From: Chara braunii | Taxonomy: Eukaryota; Streptophyta; Charophyceae; Charales; Characeae | Reading direction: 5' to 3' | NCBI GenBank assembly: GCA_003427395.1 | Contig: BFEA01000855.1 | Coordinates: 252,892 to 291,565 of the forward strand | DNA length: 38,674 nt | Part shown: in pieces, positions 10,450 through 19,482 of the stretch | Layout of the letters: each line of letters begins with the position of its first letter | Position numbering within the stretch: the stretch's first letter is position 1 | Translations under genes and position numbers: made by a program | Notes under the pieces: generated by a model | What the model saw: the letters and a program-made list of their open reading frames with translations, nothing else | The model's database searches: none | What the model was told of the DNA's origin: nothing

Positions 10450-11472
10450 AGCAAAGCGACCGGATCGGTTAGGAGGACCTCATCTCCAGCCCCATTTCAA
10501 ATGTCTTAGGCAAGCAGCAAAACGACCGGATCAGTCAGGAGGACCTCATCTCCAGCCCCATTTCAATGTCTTAAGCAAACAACAAAGCGACCGGATCAGT
10601 ATGGAGGACCTCATCCCCAGCCCCATTTCAATGTCTTAAGCAATCAACAAAGCGACCGGATCAGTCTGGAGGACCTCATCTTCAGCCCCATTTCAATGTC
10701 TTAAGTAAAAAGCAAAGCGACCGGATCAGTCTGGAGGACCTCATCTCCCGCCCCATTTCAATGTCTTAGGCAATCAGCAAAGCAACCGGATCAGTCTGGA
10801 GGACCTNNNNNNNNNNNNNNNNNNNNNNNNNNNNNNNNNNNNNNNNNNNNNNNNNNNNNNNNNNNNNNNNNNNNNNNNNNNNNNNNNNNNNNNNNNNNNN
10901 NNNNNNNNNNNNNNNNNNNNNNNNNNNNNNNNNNNNNNNNNNNNNNNNNNNNNNNNNNNNNNNNNNNNNNNNNNNNNNNNNNNNNNNNNNNNNNNNNNNN
11001 NNNNNNNNNNNNNNNNNNNNNNNNNNNNNNNNNNNNAGCAAAGTGACCGGATCAGTCTGGAGGACCTCATCTCCAGCCCCATTTCAATGTCTTAAGCAAA
11101 CGGCAAAGCGACCGGATCAGTCTGGAGGACCCCATCTCCAGCCCCATTTCAATGTCTTAAGCAAACAGCAAAGCGACCGGATCAGTCTGGAGGACCTCAT
11201 CTCCAGCCTCATTTCAATGTCTTAAGCAAACGGCAAAGCGACCGGATCAGTCTGGAGGACCTCATCTCCAGCTCCATTTCAATGTCTTAGGCAATGAGCA
11301 AAGTGACCGGATCAGTCTGAAGGACGTCATCTCCAGCCCCATTTCAATGTCTTAGGCAAACAGCAAAGCGACCGGATCAGTCTGAAGGACCTCATCTCCA
11401 GCCTCATTTCAATGTCTTAGGCAAACAACAAAGCGACCGGATCAGTCTGAAGGACCTCATCTGCAACTCCAT
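10450..11472. repeat. 65-bp minisatellite spanning an assembly gap
   Basis: Units begin AGCAAAGCGACCGGATCAGT and end ATGTCTTAAGCAAAC. Starts are visible at 10450, 10516, 10581, 10646, 10711, 10776 | gap | 11037, 11102, 11167, 11232, 11297, 11362 and 11427. Period is 65 bp (first unit 66). Counting the gap there are ~15 units. Units are homogeneous, with a GGAGGACCTCATCTCC inverted segment. ORFs in it are repeat artefacts. Confidence 0.97.
10807..11036. other. Assembly gap (230 N)
   Basis: The run of N interrupts the 65-bp minisatellite. Its length equals the rest of the interrupted unit plus three further units to within 1 bp. Confidence 0.99.
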
Positions 11473-12940
11473 TCAGATCATCACGTGCAAACATCGCGAT
11501 TTTTACGATAGACAGATGAATTAACATGCATAGTAGATTATCATTTCTGGTTTAGTTAAAGTTATGAAAAAGAAAACAAACATATACAGAAGTCAAAGTC
11601 AGACAGATCAAACACCAGGTTTGAATAAATAAAGGTTTATTGGGATAGCTAAAGGTATCGTGTCGGCCTACCTCTGTGTTCCCTGCCTCCAGAGTCTCGT
11701 CTGGGCTCCGGCAGAGCTCCCGCAATCGGTGGGTCGATCTCCCACAAAGGCCTTGACGCGGTCCTACGGGTTGCAGTCCCGCCTGCCGCCTTCCTCTTCG
11801 AACACAGACTAGACTGAGAGGAAGAAGGAAATAACAAGAGAGATTAGACGCTCGAGGTATGAGAATGGGCCAACTCAACTCATACGAGAGGGCCTTGGTG
11901 CCTTCAAGTCCTGAGGACCCCGCAATGGTAGCCAGCCGCATGCATCCGAGTCAATAGGCGGTCGATGTGGCAGCATAATTTTAACTCCAATTGTAACAGG
12001 TCCCCACGACCTCAAAACCAGCAGCGACAACACTTCCGAATTAAGGTGCGACAACTCTGGAATTCACAGCAGCAGCGTGCGGTAAGATTTTCGTAGTCAA
12101 AGGCCCATCGAACCCATCCGGCAGTAAGGTTTGTGGAGCCAGTCGCAAGTTTAATAGTCTGCTGACGGTACAGTTCCTAACTTTGCGCAGCTGCAGTAGA
12201 TACAGCAGTCCAGCGAGAGACACAGCAATTTCATCCCCTGTAGTACACAATAGTCCTGGCTGCAACAACGTGCCCTCAGCGTTGCCGTTTTACTGTCGAA
12301 GTTCTGCAATAGGCAAATGTACACAGACTTACTGTGTCAAGCAGCCGGAATGCACAGTCGTGCCTCCGATGACGGACTAAACTGGAAACTTGATCAAACT
12401 ACAAACTTTAATCGCCTACGAGTGGGCACCTTTGTCTGTGTCGTCGGTAGATTCGAGAAGGAGCTCTAAATCTGTTAATCCTTGCTATGTCTGGTCCTGG
12501 TGAGTTTCCAGAACGACCCCTCCAGCAATCCGATGACCAACGGCCTGTAGCAGCAGTACCCTGGGTGCACGCATCAACAGTCTGAGGAGGGAAACAATGG
12601 GCGTTTCAGAGGTCACTATCGTAATCAGAGCAGCCTCAGCGGTTCTTTTTTCCTCCTTCTCTATTCACTCTTCGTTCCTTGCGTTCGCTGTCCCTCACTG
12701 TTTCAATGTCCCTTAGGCTCACTCACACCCTGGACATGTTGATCACATCTTCCAACCCCAGTCCCTTACATAGTCTTCTGTACGCAGGGACGGCGGAGGT
12801 GAGTTTTCTCCTACTGATTCGCTCTATCTCCCATGCACTTTTTCCTCTGCCTCTTCCCTACCTGCTCTCTCGCACTTCTTCCTTGCTCTCCCGCTCGCCA
12901 CCTATACGTTCTTTCGCAAGTCACACCACCTTCACTGAAC
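11473..12940. other. Unassigned stretch
   Basis: No gene is recognised. Short ORFs on both strands (e.g. minus 11552-11941, minus 12041-12268) have no known domains. 12650-12910 is CT-rich. It may belong to the 3' region of the large retroelement or be older insertions. Confidence 0.4.
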
Positions 12941-12953
12941 CAAGTTGCAGCTT

Positions 12954-13025
12954 AAGCCAGACAAGAACGAGATTAAGGTAAATCTTGGCAAGCCAGACAA
13001 GAACGAGATTAAGGTAAGCCTTGGC
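12954..13025. repeat. 36-bp tandem duplication
   Basis: 12954-12989 and 12990-13025 are tandem copies (34/36 identical), each starting AAGCCAGACAAGAACGAGAT and ending CTTGGC. Confidence 0.95.
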
Positions 13026-13099
13026 ACATCATCAGAAAACGCCTCTGGCTCGACTATCTCCTGCTCAACAATAAGCTCAAGCAGCAGTGTGCTGATAAT

Positions 13100-14300
13100 C
13101 AGCATTGGGATTTTTATCACAACATAGCGATCTGCAATATGGCGATCATAGGCGGCACGACGTGGATGAGCACGATTATCCTGACGATAATGGTGAGCGG
13201 ACGAATACGAGGAGCAAAAAATGTCCCCTACGCACTGCTCACCAAATGTGCAAAATAAGGGTGAATTTTCTATTAGAATATGGCAAGAATCCACAAGGTG
13301 TTGTGTCATATCAGCGGGAATCGCCCCACATTTCGTACGTCTATTCACTAGTTCCCTCTCTCCCCTCCGTCACACCTCCGTTGCTTCCCTTTCTACTCTC
13401 AACGTACCCGGTTGGGCTCCTAGCCAAGTTCACGGGGTGCTTCAGATCAGTTGATGCAATCCCGTTTCTGATCTGAACTCGTGTGCAGATTGGCACAGAC
13501 GTTCGACTTTCGGCTCTCCCGCATCGCTGGTATGCCTCTTCTCATGTCGAGGTGATTCCTCTCTCTCTCCCTCTCTCTCTCTGAGTGTGCACCCGCTCTC
13601 TGCTCCTCGTTGTCTTATCCATGCACACTTGCTCCCGCCCTGTAGGAGGCCGGGGCCATGCCCATTATCCGCCAAATGTATTATTTGCTAACAAATATAG
13701 AGATGTATTACTTCTCCCAAAAGCTTTGTAGTAGTTGCACAGTCTCCTTCTTTCACAACACTAGAACTAGAGTTTCGACGCCAAATTCGTCAATACCAAT
13801 GTAGTCATGAGTAGTACGGATGCGATGTCATCCATCGAAACAAGGGGTGATGGTCACAACCAACATCACATCCTTCACTTAGTATGCTTCAAAGTGTAGA
13901 ATAAGAGTGATTCTACTACTAGAATCCAGCAAGATTCACCGCCAAACTTACCCCACCTTTCACTCGCGAGCAGAGACCCGCTATTGTAGTTCTCCCTCTC
14001 TACCTTCCTTTCCCTCTCCGCTCATTCGCCTTTTTGTTTTACTCCTGATTTATGGACGCACCTGGCCCCTCCGCTTGGCCAGGTCCGTTCATAGGAGGAT
14101 GGAAGAGGTTCAACGGTATAAAGATCGAGATCAGGACAAAAATAATGAACGAAAAGACTACTATGACTCAGGTGGGGGGATGAGCAGATAGTAAGATGAC
14201 TACCAAGATCGGTTCAACGAATCATCATGAGCAGCATGGAATGCCATGGAGACAATGATGATGAACAACGCTCCGCTGCCCACCAGTTGTGCACTATTCG
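13100..14300 (+). repeat. Dispersed copies of a coding-like segment (CxIRxNxxxES)
   Basis: In plus-strand translation, similar peptides occur near 13240 (AHQMCKIRVNFLLEYGKNPQ), 13890 (CRIRVILLLESSKIHRQ) and 14285 (AHQLCTIRMNLPPESKKTHR), and again in the copy at 14508. Upstream Asp/His/Arg-rich segments are also alike at 13130-13230 and 14090-14280. It may be a repeat unit that once encoded protein, or a degenerate exon duplicated with its intron. No family is recognised and no long ORF survives. Confidence 0.45.
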
Positions 14301-14717
14301 AATGAATTTACCGCCAGAATCCAAAAAAACACATCGTCACTCTCCAAAACTTCGTTTGCAGCAGCGCAGCCCCTGCAGATCGTACCGCCCAATCCTTTAC
14401 TCAAAATCAAAAACTAACACACCCAATCTGTTTGCAGCACCTGAAAACCTCTCGTTAGCATCTTAGTTTGCTCAAAACGGTCAAGAAATTACCAAAATAC
14501 AGCAATGTTCGAATGAATTTACCGCTAGAATCCAGAAAAGCACATCGTTACTCTCCAAAACTCCGTTTGCAGCAGCGCAGCCCCTGCAGCTCGTACCGCA
14601 CAATCCTTTACTCAAAATAAAAAACTAACATGCCCAATCAGTTCGCAACACCTGAAAACCTCCTGTTAGCACCTTAGTTTGCTCAAAACGGTCAAGAAAT
14701 GACCGAGATACAACAAC
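14297..14717. repeat. ~211-bp tandem duplication
   Basis: 14297-14507 and 14508-14717 are about 90% identical tandem copies. Both begin TTCGAATGAATTTACCGC and end around TCAAAACGGTCAAGAAAT plus ~25 nt. They belong to the dispersed repeat seen at 13240 and 13890. Confidence 0.9.
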
Positions 14718-14719
14718 AT

Positions 14720-15120
14720 CCACCCCTCCTCTTCACTCTCTTCGACTCTCCCGCGGACCCAATTTCTCTCCTATCTCTCTCCCTACTACTCTAACCCAAA
14801 ACTAACATTGCTATTAGACTCGCCCTGCTCCAAAACCCTTGTCTATCATTTTACTTCGCTCGATTCCATTGAGAATCGAGTGAGATATCCATTCTTTGTC
14901 CCCACTATATCCTCCTTCACCTAGCTTCTTCTCCCTCCTCGTGTTCGCCTTCTTCTTCCCCGCTCTGCATCTATCCCTGCAAGCCCGGTCCGTAGTCTAC
15001 GTTGAAGATCAGAGAGAGAAAAAAAAAACAGAAACCAGCGGGGCGGATTACCCCCTCCCGACTTCTGTGTCTTGCCCTTGTGTCGAGGCCACGCTGATTT
15101 TCTTTGTTTCATTCCAATTT
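14720..15120. other. CT-rich unassigned stretch
   Basis: Pyrimidine-rich on the plus strand with a poly-A patch near 15020; a 139-codon plus-strand ORF (14896-15315) has no recognisable domain and runs into the tRNA-module array. No gene call. Confidence 0.4.
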
Positions 15121-15127
15121 TCACGGA

Positions 15128-15163
15128 TGTCCCGAAGGACAATCGCAGTCCCACCGCGGGACT
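15128..15163. other. Two adjacent hairpins
   Basis: TGTCC-CGAA-GGACA at 15128-15141 (5-bp stem, CGAA loop) is followed by AGTCCC-ACCGC-GGGACT at 15147-15163 (6-bp stem). The CGAA loop recurs at 24851-24866, in both cases beside a box-B-like element. Confidence 0.7.
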
Positions 15164-15204
15164 CTGTAGACTGCCTCACTTGGATCCGGTCTGGTCATCC
15201 GATC

Positions 15205-15600
15205 GTACCTGGATTTGAACTCTGGTCTGTCTTTCAGAACTTCACTCATCTGCTTTCAGTGGAGTTTGAACACAGGTCTGTATTTCAACAGTTTGTGGGT
15301 GTAAAGTTGAGCTAGGCCGTGGTGCTGGTCCCACAGGCCTATTTTCATTAGTTCATAGGTATACCAGTTGAGCTAGGCCGTGGTGATGGTCTCACAGGCC
15401 TATTTTCTCAACAGTTCACGACTGTACCAGTTGAGCTAGGCCGTGGTGATGCTCCCACAGGCCTATTTTCTTCAGTTCGTGGGTGTACCACCTTGAGCTA
15501 AGCTCAGTGGCACTGTTCCCGCAGACCTGTTTTTCAACAGTTCGCGGGTGTACCACTTGAGCTAGGCTCTGTGGCACTGTTCCCGCAGACCTGTTCACAC
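15205..15600 (-). repeat. Tandem tRNA-module array: five D-arm units and two box-B units
   Basis: Read on the minus strand, five units carry TAGCTCAA(C/G)TGGTAC-like D-arm/box A sequence, located by the plus-strand reverse complement TTGAGCTA at 15307, 15368, 15431, 15493 and 15557 (period 61-64 bp). Further along the minus strand come two box-B-like elements, GTTCAAACTCC (15261-15271) and GTTCAAATCC (15211-15220). Box A copies therefore precede box B copies as in a tRNA gene, but multiplied. None of the units folds as a full tRNA, so I call it SINE- or tRNA-derived. Confidence 0.65.
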
Positions 15601-15710
15601 TCGAATTCTTAACAGCCAAACACGGTTGGCAAATGGTGCGCCTACAGTGTGCCCCCACCGAGGCTCCCTTTGGCTGTGACTTACCTAGGCACAGTTCACC
15701 CTTTTTCGGG

Positions 15711-16073
15711 TCACGACGGGCATGCTCTTACATCAGCCTCCCACAGCAGATCGTGGTTGGCGAATGCTGCACTTGCAAAGTGTTCCCGCCACTCGGGTTT
15801 CTTCCGCTCCGTGGGCCATGCACCCACCGACTCTCGCACACGTTGACCCCATTTGTTCGAGCACCAAGACGAGTAGGATAAAGGAACTTTGTCAGCACCC
15901 CGAATACGCAGGACCCCGAGCGTCAGTGCTAAAAGAGGCGAGTACTCAAGGTCATCGACTGCCGTGACGGCCAAGTGTGGGGGAAAGTTCCAATCATTCC
16001 CCATTGCAATGCTGGTCACAGCAACCCATGCTGGCAGGCACCCAGCGTCCTGGCCAATGATGGTGGCGACCAA
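15711..16073 (-). pseudogene. Unassigned 120-codon ORF
   Basis: An open frame of 120 codons with fairly balanced composition (several Trp, Ala-rich) and no low complexity, which is unusual for this window. The frame begins at an ATG at 16071-16073; the reading frame to the left (15416-15658) carries Cys-containing sequence but belongs to the tRNA-module region. No family is recognised. It could be a fragment of a decayed gene or chance. Confidence 0.2.
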
Positions 16074-16422
16074 GTCGTCGTCTGCCCTTGACCAGGTGTG
16101 GGTACACGACTTCTCTCCATTTGCTCATCGCTCAGCAATATCAGCGTTCTTTTCTTTTTTTTTGAAGTTCTTTTCATCCTTTCCTCCGCGGTACTTCTTC
16201 GCCGTCAGTCCCGGAGCCAGTTTCCGGCCTAGTCAACAAATGGGAAAATTTGAGGAAAATAAAAATAAAAATAAATCAACAGAAAAATAAAAATAGTAGA
16301 ATTGAAGAGGACGAGGACCTGCCGACGCCCTCTTAGTCTTGGCAGTCGAACCCAGGCTTGAGTCCGTCCGACAAAACCAAGGGGGATAGTCCCTTAAGAC
16401 CCTCGACCCCTCAGTCTCAGTC

Positions 16423-17185
16423 TGTCGAGCTTCTTTGCTCCATCGCCGCTAGCTGACCTTGAACCCTAAACGTGTCGCTCAAAAGTCCAGTACCGTAACC
16501 AATAGGGCTAAGCCCAAGCCTGAGTTGGGTAGGCGTGTCCCTGCATATGAATAGTTGTAGGACCGTAATTGGTCCGACCTGCACAAACCAGACCTTCGCC
16601 TTGGCCTACCGGCCAACCTCCTGGCTGTCAGAAAACGCCGAGACGTCGTCCGCGCCTAGGATCATAGCTACTTGGTATCTTGGTCGTCGGGGCGCTCGAC
16701 GTATTTTCGTCAAATTTTCGACTTTCCCTCATACGAGGTTTGCCAACGCCGCGCCTTTCGACGCGTCGTCCAACATAAATTTTCCGTGTGTGTGCAAGGT
16801 AAGGTTTTTACCCTGTTCATGACGCGTCCTGCTGGAGGCCGAACTAGTTGTGAAGTAAATCTAGTCTTTATAAAATTAAAAAAAATATAATCAATAATAA
16901 AAATTACAGAGGGGAGAGTAACCGGGCCCTACGACTTTGACGCCATTTCACCAGCCTAGTATTGTCGATGACTAACGGCCACCTCACAGTTCAATGCAAT
17001 AATGCGTGCCCCACATACTCTCTAATTCGGTCGTATTTGACTCGGAGTCTTGCCAAGCGCGAGGTTGCCGACGTAATCGTCCTGACGGGTTTTACCTCAT
17101 CAGCGCATTTTGTTGATCAAGGACGCACCCAGTGCGACCTTTAAAAAGAACAGCAAATACCCTTGTAAGGGTGTTTGCTACGACA
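16423..17185 (-). mobile_element. Candidate short relative of the 7.1-kb insertion
   Basis: The right end, read on the minus strand, is TGTCGTAGCAAACACCCTTA and continues CAAGGGTATTTGCTG. It aligns with the left end of the 24113 element (TGTCAGGGCAAAAACCCTGA, then CAAGGGTATTTGCCG). A plus-strand TGTCGAGC at 16423 could be the other end, since the 24113 element's right end is also TGTCGAGC on the minus strand. The target duplication is unclear (AGTC left; GTCC or overlapping AGTC right). The shared right terminus is solid; the left limit is speculative. Confidence 0.4.
17153..17178. other. Terminal hairpin of element end
   Basis: GCAAATACCCTT-GT-AAGGGTGTTTGC pairs over 12 positions (one T-G). 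It is adjacent to the CGACA end at 17185. Confidence 0.7.
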
Positions 17186-17203
17186 GTCCTCCCAGACCCT
17201 ATT

Positions 17204-17223
17204 AAGCGACGTCCCCGTCGCTT
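17204..17223. other. 8-bp stem hairpin
   Basis: AAGCGACG-TCCC-CGTCGCTT, a perfect 8-bp stem with a 4-nt loop, 19 bp outside the element end at 17185. Confidence 0.7.
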
Positions 17224-17629
17224 TACGTAAGGGCTAGAAAGCATGAACGAAAACATTAGCGTATGCATAGACTGAGCAAATGGATAACCAAATCCGTATA
17301 ATCGAAAGGACTCAGCTTGGGGTTTGGTATTCTAGTTCTGCGACGTCTTCATGGCGAGCAGCAGTCCAACCTGCACCTCCTGTCTGACTCATAGGGGTAC
17401 TTTCTTTATACTACCGCCCACCGTTAGCTTCAGTGTTAAAATACCAGCCTTTTCCGTTTGTCCTAGACGCCTTCCGGCTTTCGTTGGGTGTCGTCTGAAT
17501 CGGGCTGTCAAGAAGTCGTCATCTTCGGGCGCGGGTTTTTAGGCAAGACAAATGCCCTGAGTGGGACAAACTGCAGCACACAACCAACGCAGGTAATCCA
17601 CCGTTCTAGAGTAGCTTAAGCAGACTTAA
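17224..17629. other. Unassigned stretch
   Basis: No gene, repeat or structure is recognised beyond short ORFs. Confidence 0.4.
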
Positions 17630-17735
17630 AGCATACTCCTCCAGGCAGTTCATCTTGTAATTAAAAAAAAAAAAAAAAAAAAAAGTAGCATACTCCTTTG
17701 AGTGGCTTATCATATAAAAGTACACCCCCTTGAAC
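17630..17735. repeat. Short tandem repeat with 22-nt poly-A
   Basis: AGCATACTCCT starts at 17630 and 17687, followed by similar sequence (CAGTTCATCTTGTAAT / TGGCTTATCATATAAA). A third, weaker unit starts near 17716. A 22-nt A run (17663-17684) sits at the end of the first unit. Confidence 0.6.
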
Positions 17736-17854
17736 AACTCAACTTGTGACAGACATAGTGTTGCACGTAGCTCACTCCATGCAATTAAATCAAAAACTTA
17801 GCCCGACCCTGCGTCTCGTCACAGGTGGGTTATAGTCCTGCCCTCAGCCCACCA

Positions 17855-17879
17855 TAGTTTGGATGATCGGGCCAAACTA
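17855..17879. other. 8-bp stem hairpin
   Basis: TAGTTTGG and CCAAACTA flank a 9-nt loop. It belongs to the same hairpin-rich style as 18207-18274. Confidence 0.6.
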
Positions 17880-18037
17880 CGGTTCATCGCACCATTAAGC
17901 TACGATGTTGCATACATTGCTTGCTCAATGCTAAGGCAATTCTCTGACTTTTGAACCTAAGTACCCCCTATCCGTCGCCCTAATTAAATTCTTTGGAGTG
18001 ACCCGATACTTGGCTTAAATATTTAACCCTCCCATAT

Positions 18038-18150
18038 GATGATTGTAATAATAATAATAAGGATAGTAATAATAAAAATAATATTAATAATAGTAAATAA
18101 TAATTAATAATAGTAACTATAATAGTCCATTTATATAATTATATATCATG
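18038..18150. repeat. (AAT)n-like AT-rich microsatellite
   Basis: Interrupted TAA/AAT trinucleotides and AT-rich sequence. Confidence 0.9.
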
Positions 18151-18206
18151 GATGATAGTGCAGGTCACTCTGCCGTCTCTAAGTTCAGGCTAAGCTAGGG
18201 GTCCGT

Positions 18207-18274
18207 TGTCCTGGTTAGTCAGGACAGCAGCCCACGTTGGGGGTTGCCCCAACGATGCCGATTTTGCCCTCGGC
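18207..18274. other. Cluster of three hairpins
   Basis: TGTCCTG-6 nt-CAGGACA (18207-18226), CGTTGGGG-GTTG-CCCCAACG (18235-18254) and GCCGA-8 nt-TCGGC (18257-18274) follow each other within 70 bp. They are all perfect stems, resembling the dense hairpin arm at 24113-26728. Confidence 0.75.
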
Positions 18275-18289
18275 TTAGGCCTCCCAAAA

Positions 18290-19482
18290 TATTCTTGAGC
18301 CAACTTTTAATGCTTGTAGTCGTTCTGCTTGATCATGACAGATGCGACCACCGGTCCGGGCGCCTCACAAACAAGTTTCTCTTTCAAAAAAAACCCTCAT
18401 TATATGAACATCTCTTCTCAAGTTTGGTTATCCACCGACAGTTTTCTACAAAAATCAAAGCTTTATTTATCCTCATGGAACGAGTTATAATCCTAAAGTT
18501 TTGCTTTCATTCTCACATATATAAACGGGTGGCTCCTCAAAACGGGCCCCCTTCCAATCAAACAATTAAGCTGTCTTTCCGATTCAACCTTTTTCCATTC
18601 ATTTTTGTTGAACAATTTTTCACTGACTCTCACACACTGATTCAAATACAATCAAGGTTTGAAACCATTTGTTCAACAATCAAACAATTTACTCACAACC
18701 AATAAACAGGTACAAACATCACAGATGCAAGGGGAGTAAGCACAAATCCACACTGTGAGAATATCTCATGGCTCCCTGTTTTCCACACTAGACTCGTATG
18801 GTTGGATCAAAAACACAACAATAGGGCATGCTCAAAAAATTAAAAAATAAAAACAAGGACAACCCCGCAGAACATTGTGTCCCGTAGGATATATCTGCAA
18901 AATATACTCTGAATCTCAAAATCAATCATGAAGAATGAAACGTTTCAAATGGGTATTTTTATCCGACAATTGGAGCAATGCCCTTGAATAAAACAATGTA
19001 ATTCGCAAAGATACTTGCTAACTCAAGGTCCAACCTGAAAGTCATACTCAAATCAGACACATACTCACACCAAACATACACCAATCTCACACAAAGCTCA
19101 CACAAAACTCACTCAAGCTCACACAAAACTCACTCAAACTCACACAAAACTGGACTCTCAGGCCCAGTGCAATCTCTAAAATCCCTACTCAGCCAACCTA
19201 CTAAAACTAGTAGCCTATCATGTATGTACAGTCTACTGAAGCACGAGCCAAATTTAGTCACCAACTACATATAATACATGGCTCGTATCCTGAAATCCGA
19301 AGTCAAAAACTCTCAATATACAAGTCATGAGGTAATACAAGTCCATGTCTCGGAGCCCTCAAAGTAGAAGATAACAATATCGAATGAGTCCAACAATCTA
19401 TCCCCCCATAATAGCCCCCTTATCTTCGTCTATCTCTCTCTTTTCATAGCCTGGCTTCTCGTGCGTCTCATGGACATGTAAC
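18290..19482. other. Unassigned stretch downstream of gag-like ORF
   Basis: AT-rich, no domain-bearing ORF (the 153-codon plus ORF at 18244-18705 looks spurious). It contains a 20-bp tandem repeat at ~19086-19150 (CTCACACAAAACTCACTCAA, about three copies). In the orientation of the minus-strand element it would be 3' untranslated sequence. Confidence 0.45.
19086..19150. repeat. 20-bp tandem repeat
   Basis: CTCACACAAAACTCACTCAA occurs about three times with minor variation. Confidence 0.85.

Noticed and set aside
10450-11472. CRISPR-like regular array
   Set aside because: The whole 65-bp unit is repeated without unique spacers, and the context is eukaryotic.
16419-17189. A 4-bp duplication (AGTC) proving a 763-bp element
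   Set aside because: The right copy overlaps the terminal A; only three bases match cleanly. Kept as a weak candidate only.
17630-17697. AGCATACTCCT direct repeats around a poly-A run, as if a retroposon with target duplication
   Set aside because: Sequence after each AGCATACTCCT is also similar, and a third unit follows, so it is a short tandem repeat.
18244-18705. 153-codon plus-strand ORF
   Set aside because: No domain; AT-rich Phe/Leu/Ile composition, and it starts within the hairpin cluster.
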